A stretch of 64,000 nucleotides of DNA, from contig JAFQEG010000023.1 in assembly GCA_017399145.1 (NCBI GenBank), positions 18,097 to 82,096 of the forward strand, read 5' to 3'. Of the stretch, positions 18,707 through 28,308 are shown one piece after another. The position numbers were made by a program, and so were the translations under genes. This stretch comes from Clostridia bacterium (lineage in GTDB: Bacteria > Bacillota > Clostridia > Oscillospirales > CAG-272). Position 1 is the first letter of the stretch, and each line of letters starts with the position of its first letter. A model generated the notes under the pieces. It ran no database searches. It saw only the letters and a program-made list of their open reading frames with translations, and was not told where the DNA came from.

Positions 18707-20722
18707 ATGAAAAATCCATACAAAAGAAAAATTGACTTCAAAAAAATAGCCTTTCGTATTTTAACACCTATTCTTGCATTTTCAATTATGCTTGTAGAGG
18801 TAATTTTAATAAACAAATTCCCACATAATGCCCTTTTATTCGGTATTCTTGGGCTTGTGCTTTTTGTTTTGCTATTTGCAGGACTTGTTGTCCTTGGTGT
18901 GTATCTTGGCAAAAAGGCAAGGTCTAGCACGCAGATAAGAATTGAGGACATAGTTTACGACAAAATCAACGTAAATGATGAGCCTTGCCTAATGTGTACG
19001 CAGGACGGACGTATTCTTTGGGCTAACAAGTTTGTGCGTAAGACACTAAACCAAGAAAGGGTTGTTGGGCTTAACGCACAAAAGCTTTTCAAGTACACTC
19101 TTTTGGAAAATAGACAGCCTAAGGAAAAGTATCCTGATTTTGCCGAGTTTGACGGTGAGAAGTATTTCGTTGAGGAAGCTACCATAAATTACGGAAACGA
19201 GGTAAACGTTTTGCTTACCTTTAGAAACGTAACCGAGTTAATTGGACTTAGGACCTTTGTTAAGAATAAGGAAAAGGTTGTTGCCTACGTTATTATCGAC
19301 AACATTGACGAGCTATTAAGATTTGAGCAGGATAGATATCGTGAAATCTCTGCTAAAATCGAGAGTATTCTTCGTAACTGGTGTGATTCTGTAAACGGAT
19401 TTTTAAGAGAGTACGAAAAGGATAAGTACATCTTTATTTTCGATAGCGAAAATCTTGATACCTTTGTTGAGGCAAAGTTTAACGTGCTTGACAAGGTAAG
19501 AGAAATTAAGGTAGGCAAGAGCAATATTCCTGTTACCCTTTCTATGGGTGTTGCGTTAGTTGACGGCACTATGGGTGAAAAGGAAAGAGTTGCACAGCAA
19601 GCCCTCGATATGGCACTTCAACGTGGTGGTGACCAAGCAGCTGTTAAGATTGGCGAAAAGGTTTCCTTCTATGGTGGACTTGTAAACTCTATTCAAAATA
19701 GAATTAAGGTTAGGTCCCGTGTTATCGCAAACCAGCTTGTAAATCGTATTAACAATGCAGGCAATGTACTTGTTATGGGTCACAAGTCCCCTGACTATGA
19801 CGCAATTGGCGCATCTGTTGGTATTGCAAGGCTTGCTATGATGTACAAAAAGAAGGTTAATATTGTAACCGACCTAAAGGATTCAAACGTAAAGAGATGC
19901 TTTAATCACTTTGCTCATTATGAAAACCTCAAGGGTGTGTTTGTAGATTCCTCTAAGGCGTTTAACCTAGTAAGGACTGACACGCTTTTGGTAATTGTTG
20001 ACGTAAATAACGTGGCAATGTTTGAGTCAAAGGACCTTGCAAGAATGGTTGATGATATTATCATTATCGACCACCACCGTAAAACTGCAGAGTTTGAAAA
20101 GAAGCCTGTCCTTGATTATATCGAGCCTAGCGCATCAAGTGCTAGTGAAATTGTAGCTGAATTGCTAGAGCAGGTTGTACCTGTTGATTTCTTAACGCCT
20201 ACTGATGCAGATATGCTATATTCGGGAATTGTGCTTGATACTAAAAACTTTACAAAGGGTGCTGGTACAAAAACCTATTCTGCGGCTATGTATCTAAGAG
20301 ATATAGGCGCTCAATATGAAAGAATTCAAGGTCTATTCAAGACAAATCTTGATGACTATAAAAAGGAAATTAAGTTTGCTGAAAGAATTGATATTTATCG
20401 CAATTGCTTTGCGATTGCAATAAACGAATCTGGTAAGGATTCACAGGATAGAATTATGGCTGCTAAGATAGCTGACAATATGCTTTCCCTTGAGGGTGTT
20501 GCCGCTAGCTTTGCACTTGTTAAAATTGGTAATACGGTTGCAATCTCTGCAAGGTCAAATGGCTCTGTAAACGTTCAGCTTATCCTTGAGGAAATGAACG
20601 GTGGTGGCCGTTACGACGCAGCGGGTGCACAGGTTACCTTGAGTGAAAAGGAATCCACACTCCAACAGGTGCTCAACCGTCTTAAGCAGGCAATTGATAA
20701 TAAGGTTAGTTTAGATGATTAA
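18707..20722 (+). CDS. gdpP: cyclic-di-AMP phosphodiesterase GdpP
   Basis: 671 residues, the usual length. Hydrolyses c-di-AMP to pApA at the membrane. Two N-terminal membrane helices (about 18-70) are followed by a PAS-like domain, a degenerate GGDEF domain (no intact GGDEF signature) and a DHH/DHHA1 catalytic module. [12 protein letters not shown] (about 356) and IIIDHHRKT (about 454) carry the metal-binding residues, and [11 protein letters not shown] near the end is the DHHA1 signature. AAGGAGG precedes the ATG. First gene of the conserved gdpP-rplI-dnaB operon. Confidence 0.95.
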   Translation: MKNPYKRKIDFKKIAFRILTPILAFSIMLVEVILINKFPHNALLFGILGLVLFVLLFAGLVVLGVYLGKKARSSTQIRIEDIVYDKINVNDEPCLMCTQDGRILWANKFVRKTLNQERVVGLNAQKLFKYTLLENRQPKEKYPDFAEFDGEKYFVEEATINYGNEVNVLLTFRNVTELIGLRTFVKNKEKVVAYVIIDNIDELLRFEQDRYREISAKIESILRNWCDSVNGFLREYEKDKYIFIFDSENLDTFVEAKFNVLDKVREIKVGKSNIPVTLSMGVALVDGTMGEKERVAQQALDMALQRGGDQAAVKIGEKVSFYGGLVNSIQNRIKVRSRVIANQLVNRINNAGNVLVMGHKSPDYDAIGASVGIARLAMMYKKKVNIVTDLKDSNVKRCFNHFAHYENLKGVFVDSSKAFNLVRTDTLLVIVDVNNVAMFESKDLARMVDDIIIIDHHRKTAEFEKKPVLDYIEPSASSASEIVAELLEQVVPVDFLTPTDADMLYSGIVLDTKNFTKGAGTKTYSAAMYLRDIGAQYERIQGLFKTNLDDYKKEIKFAERIDIYRNCFAIAINESGKDSQDRIMAAKIADNMLSLEGVAASFALVKIGNTVAISARSNGSVNVQLILEEMNGGGRYDAAGAQVTLSEKESTLQQVLNRLKQAIDNKVSLDD

Positions 20723-20733
20723 GGAGATTAAAA

Positions 20734-21180
20734 ATGAAGGTTGTGCTTTTACAGGACGTTAAGTCCCAAGGTAAGAAAAATCAAATTATCGACGTTAGCG
20801 AGGGCTATGCAAGAAACTTTCTTTTCCCAAGAAAGCTTGCAATTGTAGCTGATGCTAAGGCTATCAATGACGTTAAAAGTAAGGAAAGCTCAGATAAGCA
20901 CCGTAAGGACGTAGAAAAGGCAGAGGCTAAATCACTTGCTGAAAAAATTTCTGCTTGCAAGGTTGAAATTAAGGCAGAGGCAGGCAATGAGGGCAGATTC
21001 TACGGCGCTATTACCACAAAGGATGTTGCCGAGGCGCTTAAGGGTCAATGTGGAATTGAGGTTGACAAGAGAAAAATTCAGCTTGACAATCCAATTAAAG
21101 CATTCGGCACCTACCTACTTGAGGTAAAGGTTTACCCTGAGATAACTGCAAAGCTTTCTGTTTCAGTAGTGGAGAAGTAA
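20734..21180 (+). CDS. rplI: 50S ribosomal protein bL9
   Basis: 148 residues. The N-terminal [15 protein letters not shown] followed by [16 protein letters not shown] is the L9 signature. A long connecting helix (about 40-80) and the C-terminal domain with [18 protein letters not shown] complete the protein. It binds 23S rRNA at the base of the L1 stalk. It lies 11 bp after gdpP and 1 bp before dnaB, so the three are one operon. Confidence 0.97.
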   Translation: MKVVLLQDVKSQGKKNQIIDVSEGYARNFLFPRKLAIVADAKAINDVKSKESSDKHRKDVEKAEAKSLAEKISACKVEIKAEAGNEGRFYGAITTKDVAEALKGQCGIEVDKRKIQLDNPIKAFGTYLLEVKVYPEITAKLSVSVVEK

Positions 21181-21181
21181 T

Positions 21182-22540
21182 ATGGACTCACTACAAAGAA
21201 AAATGCCCTATTCTGTTGATGCAGAGCAGGCAGTTTTAGGCTGTATTATTGCAGACCCCGAGGTGTGCTACGAGATAGCAAGTCAAAGCTTAAAGCCCAA
21301 GGACTTCTACGTTGAGGACCACCAAAGAATTTATGAAACTATTGTTGATTTAAAGAGTGACAACAAGGCAGTTGACAATATTGCCGTAATTAATGCTATC
21401 GTTACCTCTGGTATTTATAGTGACGAAAGCGCAGCTCACTCATATATTCAGCTTTTGGTTGATATTGTGCCTACGACTGCAAATATTAGGGACTACGTTA
21501 AAATTGTTTATGATAAAAGCGTTTTAAGAAGACTTATTGAGGCATCACAAGAGATTGAAAGAGACGCATACGAGGAAAACGATACCGTTGAAAACCTTGT
21601 TGACGTGGCTGAGCAAAGAATTTTTGAAATCGCTGAAAGAAATGAAAGACGTGACTTTGTTCACATAAGAGACGTGCTTGTTGAGGTTTGCGAAAACCTT
21701 AAGGAGCTAAAGGAAAACCCAGGCGAGGGCAAGGGCACACCCTGTGGCTTTAAGGACCTTGACAATCTTATTGTCGGTCTTGGCAGAGGTGAGTTAATTA
21801 TCGTTGGTGCTCGTCCTGGTGTTGGTAAAACTGCATTCTGTCTTAACATAGGCGCAAACGTTGCTAAAAAATCAAAGCAGGCAGTTTGTATTTTCTCCCT
21901 TGAAATGCCTAATCAAGCGCTAGTTTCAAGAATTTTGTCCTCTGAGGCGCTAATTGATGCAACTAAGCTTCGTACAGGACAATTAGAGGAAAAGGATTGG
22001 GATAGCCTAGCCTATGCATCTGCAAATCTATCCGAAACAAACATATATATTGATGATACCTCTAATATTACTATAAATGCAATGAAGTCCAAGCTTCGCA
22101 GAATTAAAAATCTTGGACTTGTAATAGTTGACTACTTACAGCTTATGCAATCCGATAAGCTACGTAAGGACGGGTCCCGTGTAAACGAGGTTTCCGACCT
22201 TACAAGAGGTCTTAAGCTATTGGCACTTGAATTAAACGTGCCTGTTATTACATGCTCACAGCTAGGACGTGCATCGGAAAAGGAAAAGGAAAAGAGAAAG
22301 CCTATGCTTTCCGACCTTCGTGAATCGGGCTCAATCGAGCAGGACGCGGACAAGGTTATATTCCTCTCTCGTGACTACTACGGAGAGGACCCTGAAAAGG
22401 CTCACCTAGTTGACGTCATCGTTGCTAAAAACCGTCAGGGTGGTACAGGTACAGTCCAAATGGGCTGGACCGGTGAATTTACTAAGTTCTCAAGCCTAGA
22501 AAAGAATATGGGAACCGGAGATGGAGGATATTATGGCTAA
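21182..22540 (+). CDS. dnaB: replicative DNA helicase
   Basis: 452 residues. Hexameric helicase of the replication fork. The N-terminal primase-interacting domain starts PYSVDAEQAVLGCII. The RecA-like core has GARPGVGKTAF (Walker A, about 209-219), FSLEMPNQALVSR, VIVDYLQLM (Walker B) and LSDLRESGSIEQDAD. There is no intein. The end overlaps the DUF1292 gene by 8 nt. Confidence 0.97.
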   Translation: MDSLQRKMPYSVDAEQAVLGCIIADPEVCYEIASQSLKPKDFYVEDHQRIYETIVDLKSDNKAVDNIAVINAIVTSGIYSDESAAHSYIQLLVDIVPTTANIRDYVKIVYDKSVLRRLIEASQEIERDAYEENDTVENLVDVAEQRIFEIAERNERRDFVHIRDVLVEVCENLKELKENPGEGKGTPCGFKDLDNLIVGLGRGELIIVGARPGVGKTAFCLNIGANVAKKSKQAVCIFSLEMPNQALVSRILSSEALIDATKLRTGQLEEKDWDSLAYASANLSETNIYIDDTSNITINAMKSKLRRIKNLGLVIVDYLQLMQSDKLRKDGSRVNEVSDLTRGLKLLALELNVPVITCSQLGRASEKEKEKRKPMLSDLRESGSIEQDADKVIFLSRDYYGEDPEKAHLVDVIVAKNRQGGTGTVQMGWTGEFTKFSSLEKNMGTGDGGYYG

Positions 22541-22841
22541 TAAAGAAAAGAATGAAAGATTTGTTGACAAGCTTTTTGACGACAATAACTTTGAATCAAT
22601 ATTTATAAAGGATAACAACGGCAAGGAAATTGAGTTTGACCAGGTTGCCCTAGTAGATTACGAGGGAAATTACTACGCAATCCTTATGCCTCTTACAAAG
22701 CTAGAGGGCGTTGAGGAGGACGAGGTGCTTATTTTCCGTATCGACGAGGAAAAGGATTGCCTTGTTTACCTTGAGGACGAAAAAATCGCAAATGAGGTAA
22801 TGGATGTCCTAATGACAGACGACGGCGAGGACGAGGAGTAG
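22533..22841 (+). CDS. DUF1292 family protein
   Basis: 102 residues, very acidic. The segment ESIFIKDNNGKEIEFDQVAL, then YEGNYYAILMPL, and the closing EDE-rich tail match DUF1292 (YrzB-like) proteins, which are small and of unknown role. The ATG at 22533 is chosen over 22521 because GGAGG lies 6-7 nt upstream of it. It overlaps the dnaB stop and ends the operon. Function unknown. Confidence 0.82.
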   Translation: MANKEKNERFVDKLFDDNNFESIFIKDNNGKEIEFDQVALVDYEGNYYAILMPLTKLEGVEEDEVLIFRIDEEKDCLVYLEDEKIANEVMDVLMTDDGEDEE

Positions 22842-22844
22842 GAT

Positions 22845-23023
22845 ACACAACTTTGTTGTGATGATATACACGATTTGCGTGATGATATGCACTACCTGTG
22901 GTAGTGGTGATATACAACCTAAAGGTTGATGATATACACGCTTTGCGTGATGATATGCACTACCTGCGGTAGTGGTGATATACAACCTAAGGGTTGATGA
23001 TATACACGATTTGCGTGATTGAA
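22845..23023. repeat. tandem mini-hairpin array, RTGATATR spacer
   Basis: Eight palindromes are separated by an 8-bp spacer ATGATATA, ATGATATG or GTGATATA. In order the palindromes are CACAACTTTGTTGTG, CACGATTTGCGTG, CACTACCTGTGGTAGTG, CAACCTAAAGGTTG, CACGCTTTGCGTG, CACTACCTGCGGTAGTG, CAACCTAAGGGTTG and CACGATTTGCGTG. The three-hairpin block repeats with a period of about 63 bp, with changes mostly in the loops. It fills the gap between the dnaB operon and the YgiQ gene. Confidence 0.85.
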
Positions 23024-23077
23024 GTAAGAGAGGAACAGATGCTTTTGTATCTGTTCTTTCATTAAGAAGGGGAAAAT

Positions 23078-25027
23078 ATGTCAAATAAGGGCTTTTTGCC
23101 AATAACAAAAGAGGAGTGCGATTCTCTTGGGTGGGGTGTGCCGGATTTTGTTTACGTAAGTGGTGATGCTTACGTGGACCACCCGTCCTTTGGTACTGCT
23201 ATAATTACAAGAGTTTTAGAAAATGCAGGCTTTAAGGTTGCAGTTTTGGCACAGCCTGATTACAAAAGCGCTGAGGATTTCAAAAGATTCGGTAAGCCTC
23301 GCTTAGGCTTTCTTGTAAGCGCAGGTAACATTGACTCAATGGTTGCCCACTATACAGTATCTAAAAAGAAGAGAAGCTACGACTATTATTCAGCAGGGGG
23401 CAAAATGGGTAAGCGACCCGACCGTGCTGTTATAGTTTACTCAAACAGAATAAGAGAGGCATACGGAGACGTGCCTATTATCCTAGGGGGCCTTGAGGCA
23501 TCACTTCGTCGCTTTGCTCACTATGATTATTGGGACAATAAAATAAGAAGGAGTATTCTTGTCGATAGCCGAGCAGATATTTTAACCTACGGTATGGGCG
23601 AGTCCATCATTTTAAAGATAGCTAAGCTACTTGACAAGGGTGTGCCTATCAAGAAAATCCGTGGTGAGAGGGGCTGTGTCTATCTCTGCAAAAGAGAGGA
23701 CGAGGTGCCCTTTGAGGTAGGGGCAGAGCTTGATTTTAATAAAATCAAGGAAAGCAAAGAGGAATATGCCCGTGCCTTTGGTATTCAATATAAAAATCAA
23801 GATGCCATAAGTGGCAAGGCAATCGTTGAATATTACGACAACAAAAAGCTAGTGCAAAACCCACCAGCCTACCCTCTTGAAAGAGAGGAGCTTGACAAGG
23901 TTTATGCGCTTCCATATATGAGAAATTACCACCCTGTGTATGAAAAAGAGGGTGGAGTACCTGCAATTGCCGAGGTAAAATTCTCAATTACACACAATCG
24001 TGGTTGCTTTGGCGCTTGTAATTTCTGCGCCCTTGCATTCCACCAAGGACGACAGGTAAGGTCAAGAAGCATTGAGTCCGTTGTTAATGAGGCTAAGCTT
24101 ATTACACAGATGAGTGATTTTAAGGGCTACATTCACGATATAGGTGGACCAACGGCTAATTTTAGATACCCTGCCTGTGATAAACAGCTAAAGAGTGGTG
24201 TTTGTACAAATAGAAAGTGCCTTGTGCCAACGCCTTGCCCTAACCTAAAGGCAGACCACACGGAATACATAGAGCTTTTGAAACGAGTTGAGGAATTACC
24301 CAAGGTAAAGAAGGTGTTTATTCGCTCAGGCATTCGCTTTGACTATATGATGTGCGACAAGAGTGATGCATTCTTTAAAAAGCTAGTCCGTGACCACGTA
24401 AGTGGTCAATTAAAGGTAGCGCCCGAGCATTGCTCAAGCGTGGTTTTGAAGCATATGGGTAAGCCAGATATTTCCGTGTATAATAAATTTAAGGAAAAGT
24501 ATTTTAAGCTATCAAGCCAATGTGGACTTGAGCAATATCTAGTGCCATATCTTATGTCCTCTCACCCCGGTAGTACGATTGAGGACGCAATCGACCTAGC
24601 CCTTTATCTAAAGGAGCAAGGGTTAAATCCCGAGCAGGTACAGGATTTTTATCCTACACCGGGCACAGCCTCGACGGTTATGTACTATACCGGTATAAAT
24701 CCACTTGATAACAAGCGAGTTTATGTGCCGAGCGACTACCGAGAAAAGCTAATGCAAAGGGCACTTTTACAGTACAAAAAGCCTGAAAATAGAAACCTTG
24801 TAAGAGAGGCACTAACAAAGGCAGGTAGAGAGGACCTAATTGGCTTTGACGGAAAATGCCTTGTAAAGCCAGATTTAAGAGTTGGCTCTGACTACCTAAA
24901 AAATCAAGATAAAAAATCAAAAAATGGAAAAAATCAAAGGGTCTCAAGGGAAAAATCACAACAAAAAAGGGGACCCTCAAAAAGGCAAAAAACAGACAAA
25001 AACAGACACTCCCCCAAGAAAAAGTAA
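23078..25027 (+). CDS. YgiQ family radical SAM protein
   Basis: 649 residues. The N-terminal YgiQ domain (FLPITKEECDSLGWGVPDFV, DAYVDHPSFG) precedes a radical SAM core with RGCFGACNFC (about 309-318, the CxxxCxxC cluster motif). A B12-binding-like fold is known for the family, but the reaction is not established. The last 45 residues are a Lys/Ser/Arg-rich disordered tail, common in this family. AAGGGG precedes the ATG. It stands alone between the mini-hairpin array and the rpmH promoter. Confidence 0.92.
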   Translation: MSNKGFLPITKEECDSLGWGVPDFVYVSGDAYVDHPSFGTAIITRVLENAGFKVAVLAQPDYKSAEDFKRFGKPRLGFLVSAGNIDSMVAHYTVSKKKRSYDYYSAGGKMGKRPDRAVIVYSNRIREAYGDVPIILGGLEASLRRFAHYDYWDNKIRRSILVDSRADILTYGMGESIILKIAKLLDKGVPIKKIRGERGCVYLCKREDEVPFEVGAELDFNKIKESKEEYARAFGIQYKNQDAISGKAIVEYYDNKKLVQNPPAYPLEREELDKVYALPYMRNYHPVYEKEGGVPAIAEVKFSITHNRGCFGACNFCALAFHQGRQVRSRSIESVVNEAKLITQMSDFKGYIHDIGGPTANFRYPACDKQLKSGVCTNRKCLVPTPCPNLKADHTEYIELLKRVEELPKVKKVFIRSGIRFDYMMCDKSDAFFKKLVRDHVSGQLKVAPEHCSSVVLKHMGKPDISVYNKFKEKYFKLSSQCGLEQYLVPYLMSSHPGSTIEDAIDLALYLKEQGLNPEQVQDFYPTPGTASTVMYYTGINPLDNKRVYVPSDYREKLMQRALLQYKKPENRNLVREALTKAGREDLIGFDGKCLVKPDLRVGSDYLKNQDKKSKNGKNQRVSREKSQQKRGPSKRQKTDKNRHSPKKK

Positions 25028-25089
25028 GCTTTTGACTGGGAAATAGGGTGGGCGAGGCATCAAAATTCGGCTTTTGTAGAAAAAAAGTC

Positions 25090-25118
25090 TTGACAAACTC
25101 CCCCCTTATGTGTATAAT
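25090..25118 (+). promoter_or_regulatory. promoter of rpmH
   Basis: Consensus TTGACA (25090-25095), 17 bp, TATAAT (25113-25118). The sequence TGTGTATAA (25109-25117), complement of the DnaA-box-like TTATACACA, overlaps the -10 region; it is a single site. Confidence 0.9.
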
Positions 25119-25206
25119 ATTACTTGTCTTAAAACACAACAAAGAAATTGTTTATCAGATTGCGTATGAAAATACGGCTTCCAATTTGAATCAAGGAGGT
25201 GCTACT

Positions 25207-25341
25207 ATGTTAAGAACTTACCAACCAAAGAAGCGTCAAAGAAAAAAAGAGCACGGCTTCAGAAAGAGAATGAGAACCGCTGACGGTAGAAAAGTTTTGA
25301 AGAGAAGACGCGCTAAGGGCAGAGCAAGACTAACTTACTAA
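25207..25341 (+). CDS. rpmH: 50S ribosomal protein bL34
   Basis: 44 residues, [20 protein letters not shown] and onward, the invariant L34 pattern ending [11 protein letters not shown]. The start at 25207 follows AAGGAGGTGCTACT; a longer upstream frame is only a shadow across the promoter. It heads the rpmH-rnpA-yidD-yidC-jag block that usually adjoins dnaA. Here the upstream neighbour is the YgiQ gene, so this block has been separated from dnaA. Confidence 0.97.
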   Translation: MLRTYQPKKRQRKKEHGFRKRMRTADGRKVLKRRRAKGRARLTY

Positions 25342-25364
25342 TTGTTTTTTGCATGCTTTAAGTT

Positions 25365-25396
25365 CGGGACTGCTATGCAAGGCAGTCCCGCTTTTT
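25365..25396 (+). terminator. terminator or attenuator between rpmH and rnpA
   Basis: A 9-bp stem CGGGACTGC/GCAGTCCCG followed by CTTTTT. It probably reduces transcription into rnpA, matching the higher need for L34. A second hairpin, GTGACCG..CGGTCAC, follows at about 25409-25434. Confidence 0.75.
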
Positions 25397-25495
25397 CGTT
25401 TTATGGGCAGTGTGACCGTGCCCTAATCGGTCACTAAAAATCGTGAATGGATAAGGTGCAGAGGCTAGTCTGCAGAATTAAAGGAAGCGGTTATT

Positions 25496-25888
25496 ATGAA
25501 GCATATTGCAATTACTGAAAACCATTTATACTCTAAGGCATACACAAAGGGAAAGAAGCACGTGTCAAAAAGTCTAGTTGCTTACGCGCTAAAGGACTAC
25601 CACGCAAAAAGACTTATGCTTGCCAATCCTAGGCATGAATATATCAATCGTGTGGGACTTACTGTTTCAAAAAAGCTTGGTGGCGCCGTTGTCCGTAACA
25701 GGATTAAGAGAGTTTTAAGAGAGGCTTTAAGACAAGTAGAAAAGGAATATCAAGTAGAAAAGGGCTATCTTTTAGTCCTTGTAGCCCGTGCCGGCTGTGA
25801 GAAAAGGAAAAGCACAGAGGTAAAAAAGGAGCTTGAAAAATCGCTTATCCAAATTGGTCTTATTAAGACAGGACAAGCTAATACTTGA
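25496..25888 (+). CDS. rnpA: ribonuclease P protein component
   Basis: 130 residues, basic. Protein subunit of RNase P, which trims the 5' leaders of pre-tRNA. The RNR signature is VVRNRIKRVLREALR (about 64-78), preceded by RVGLTVSKKLGGA. GGAAGCGGTT precedes the ATG. It lies between rpmH and yidD as in most Firmicutes. Confidence 0.95.
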   Translation: MKHIAITENHLYSKAYTKGKKHVSKSLVAYALKDYHAKRLMLANPRHEYINRVGLTVSKKLGGAVVRNRIKRVLREALRQVEKEYQVEKGYLLVLVARAGCEKRKSTEVKKELEKSLIQIGLIKTGQANT

Positions 25889-25929
25889 TTATAAGTATCG
25901 TAAATTGATATTTTAGAAAAACTATTGTT

Positions 25930-26187
25930 ATGAAGAAAATTTTTACATTTCCCTTAAGGGTATATAAAAAATTTATTTCACCTCTTTTGCCACCTGCTTG
26001 TAGGTTTACCCCTACCTGCTCGGAATACGCAATTGAGGCAATTGAAAAATTTGGAGTAATTCGTGGGGGCGTGCTTGCCTCTTGGAGATTACTTCGCTGT
26101 AACCCCTGGTCAAAGGGGGGCTACGACCCTGTCCCTGAAAGGTTTACCCTTAAAAGGCAGGAGAAAAAAACAGGAGAAGATGAATAA
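25930..26187 (+). CDS. yidD: membrane protein insertion efficiency factor YidD
   Basis: 85 residues. [20 protein letters not shown] and [20 protein letters not shown] are the family signatures, with the conserved cysteines. An amphipathic N-terminus suits peripheral membrane binding near YidC. The ribosome site is weak. The stop overlaps the yidC ATG by 1 nt, so the two are coupled. Confidence 0.95.
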   Translation: MKKIFTFPLRVYKKFISPLLPPACRFTPTCSEYAIEAIEKFGVIRGGVLASWRLLRCNPWSKGGYDPVPERFTLKRQEKKTGEDE

Positions 26188-27239
26188 TGGGATTTTGGGA
26201 TACCCTAGCATTGCCCTTTGCCTATTTGATGAAGGGCTGTTATTGGCTAACACAAAACTATACCTTGGCACTACTTTTGTACGCACTTGTATTGCAAATC
26301 ATTATGTGCCTTGTATTTGGTATTAGACAACAAAAAAATATGATAAAGCAAGCCTCACTTCGTCCCTACGAGGTTATTCTTCGCAAGAAGTACGCAGGAA
26401 GAAACGATCAGGTTACTATGAAAAAGTATCAGGACGAAATAAGCGCACTTTATCAAAAGGAAGGCTATAGCCCTCTTGGTGGTTGTCTACCAATGATTAT
26501 ACAGCTTATCGTAATTTTCCCACTTTACGAGGTTGTAAGACGTCCACTTGAATTTATTACAGGCTTAAGCGGAGAGGCTTGTGGCATTATTGCAAGAGCA
26601 CTCGGTGTTGATACTGCAACAAACGCATATCAAATTAGCCTTGCATCAAAAATTAGAAGCTTTAGCGGTAGCTGGGCAGAAACAATTAAGGCTGTGCCAT
26701 CTGAAACAGCGGGACAATGGATTGTTTCACCTGAGCAAGCAAGTGCTACAATTGCACAGCTTGAAAATCTTAATTTAAGATTTTTGCCAGACTCAACCTT
26801 GTTTGGCACCGAGCTTGGAATTAGACCTTGGGACGCATTCGGTCAAAGCTATTGGTGGCTAATTCTTATTCCAATCGTAAACCTTGGACTTACCTATTTA
26901 GCACAGTTCATTTCTAAGAAGCTTTCTTACCAAAGCGCACAACAGGACCCAAGCACACAGGGTGCTATGGGCTCAATGAACATTATGCTTTACACAATGC
27001 CACTTATGTCAATGTTCTTTACCTTTACATTCCCTGCAGCTATCGGTGTTTACTGGATTTTTAGAACAATTCTAAATAGCTTACAGCAGTTTATTTTGGC
27101 AAAGACTATGCCATATCCTAAGTTTACCGACGAGGATATTAAGAGGATAGAAAAGGAACTGAAGGTAAACAAGAAAAAGAAGCCAAAGGCTGATACTGAC
27201 ACAGACACAGACGACGAAAACGGAGACACAGAACAATGA
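26187..27239 (+). CDS. yidC: membrane protein insertase YidC/OxaA
   Basis: 350 residues. Inserts membrane proteins with or without SecYEG. There are five or so membrane segments; YSPLGGCLPMIIQLIVIFPL is the conserved family block, and the closing MPLMSMFFTFTFPAAIGVYW is typical. There is no large N-terminal periplasmic domain, as expected for Gram-positives. A lipobox is not evident. The insertion between about 110 and 220 is longer than in Bacillus. The acidic/Lys-rich tail overlaps the jag start (ATGA). Confidence 0.93.
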   Translation: MGFWDTLALPFAYLMKGCYWLTQNYTLALLLYALVLQIIMCLVFGIRQQKNMIKQASLRPYEVILRKKYAGRNDQVTMKKYQDEISALYQKEGYSPLGGCLPMIIQLIVIFPLYEVVRRPLEFITGLSGEACGIIARALGVDTATNAYQISLASKIRSFSGSWAETIKAVPSETAGQWIVSPEQASATIAQLENLNLRFLPDSTLFGTELGIRPWDAFGQSYWWLILIPIVNLGLTYLAQFISKKLSYQSAQQDPSTQGAMGSMNIMLYTMPLMSMFFTFTFPAAIGVYWIFRTILNSLQQFILAKTMPYPKFTDEDIKRIEKELKVNKKKKPKADTDTDTDDENGDTEQ

Positions 27240-28183
27240 AACAGGAATTCAAAATTACAGCTAAGACCGTAGAAGAGGCTTACGCAAAGGCTAACGACAT
27301 TTACGGTCAGCTTGGAGATTTAGAAATTGAGGTTATTAGCTCAGGTAAAAAGGGCTTTCTAGGAATCGGTAGCAAGCCTGCCGAGATTAAGGTTATAATT
27401 GACGACGGCATTCAAGAAAAGAAGCCTGAGCCAAAAATTGAAAAGAAGATTGAGCCAAAGATTGAGCCAAAGATTGAGGCTAAGAAGCCACAACAAAAGC
27501 CACAACAAAAGAACGAGCCAAAGCCACAGCCTAAGAAGGAAGAGGCTAAGGCACAAGCACCTGCACAAGAAAAGAAGCAGGAAAAGAAGCAAGAGCCAAA
27601 GCCAGAGGTTAAGGCTGAAATCAAGGCTGAAAAGCCAGAAGAAAAGGTAATTCCTACAAAGGAGCAAAAGGAAGAGAATATCAACGTAACAGTTGAGGAA
27701 AAGACTCTTGCTATGAACTTCTTGAAGGACTTCGTTCGTGATATTGGACTTAGCTGTGAGGTTAAGGGCGACCTTACCCTTAATGAAAAGGGCTTTGTTT
27801 CAAGAGTAATCACAATCGAGGGCGAGGAGGCACCATCACTTATCGGTCATAGAGGCGATATGCTTGACGCACTTCAATACCTTGCAAACCTTTGCCTAGC
27901 ACGTAAGAGCGAGGGCGACCACAAGGAATACGTTAAGGTTATCGTTGATATTGCAGGTTACAGAGAAAAGAGAGAGCAAACTCTTCGTGCCCTTGCAAGA
28001 AGAATGGCTGAAAAGGCTATTAAGTACCAAAGAAACGTACCACTTGAGCCAATGAATCCTTACGAGAGAATGATTATCCACTCTGAAATTCAAGGCATCG
28101 AGGGCGTTTCAACTCACTCGGTAGGCTACGACGAAAACAGAAAAATCGTAATCTGCCCCGACAAGAAAAGAAACAAGAAATAA
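27236..28183 (+). CDS. jag: RNA-binding protein Jag/EloR (KhpB)
   Basis: 315 residues. Domains in order: Jag_N (1-50, with GFLGIGSKPAEI), a long Lys/Pro/Gln/Glu-rich linker (about 60-145), a KH domain (about 155-235, with APSLIGHRGDMLDALQYL) and an R3H domain (about 240-315, with RRMAEKAIKYQR and PYERMIIHSEI). In streptococci it pairs with KhpA to control cell elongation. The start overlaps the yidC stop. The usual next genes mnmE and mnmG are absent. Confidence 0.93.
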   Translation: MKQEFKITAKTVEEAYAKANDIYGQLGDLEIEVISSGKKGFLGIGSKPAEIKVIIDDGIQEKKPEPKIEKKIEPKIEPKIEAKKPQQKPQQKNEPKPQPKKEEAKAQAPAQEKKQEKKQEPKPEVKAEIKAEKPEEKVIPTKEQKEENINVTVEEKTLAMNFLKDFVRDIGLSCEVKGDLTLNEKGFVSRVITIEGEEAPSLIGHRGDMLDALQYLANLCLARKSEGDHKEYVKVIVDIAGYREKREQTLRALARRMAEKAIKYQRNVPLEPMNPYERMIIHSEIQGIEGVSTHSVGYDENRKIVICPDKKRNKK

Positions 28184-28194
28184 TAAAGAATAAC

Positions 28195-28234
28195 AAAAAA
28201 GAGACTATTTCACCACTTGAAATAGTCTTTTTTT
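28195..28234 (+). terminator. terminator of rpmH-jag block
   Basis: GACTATTTCA pairs with TGAAATAGTC around CCACT, followed by eight T. Confidence 0.9.
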
Positions 28235-28241
28235 TCGTCAA

Positions 28242-28270
28242 TTGACAAAGCAATCCTATTATGATATAAT
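28242..28270 (+). promoter_or_regulatory. promoter of LRR lipoprotein gene
   Basis: Consensus TTGACA (28242-28247), 17 bp, TATAAT (28265-28270), 38 bp before the ATG at 28309. Confidence 0.88.
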
Positions 28271-28308
28271 TTTAGTATCTAAGTAAATTACATTTGCGAG
28301 GGACAAAA

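Noticed and set aside
22845-23023. CRISPR array
   Set aside because: The constant part is only 8 bp and the variable part is palindromic; lengths do not fit repeat/spacer sizes.
25028-25206. Possible replication origin upstream of rpmH
   Set aside because: Only one DnaA-box-like site and no AT-rich unwinding region or dnaA gene; the sequence is explained as the rpmH promoter.
27359-27813. Long antisense frames opposite jag
   Set aside because: They are shadows of the Lys/Gln/Pro-rich linker of jag and have no ribosome site or domain.
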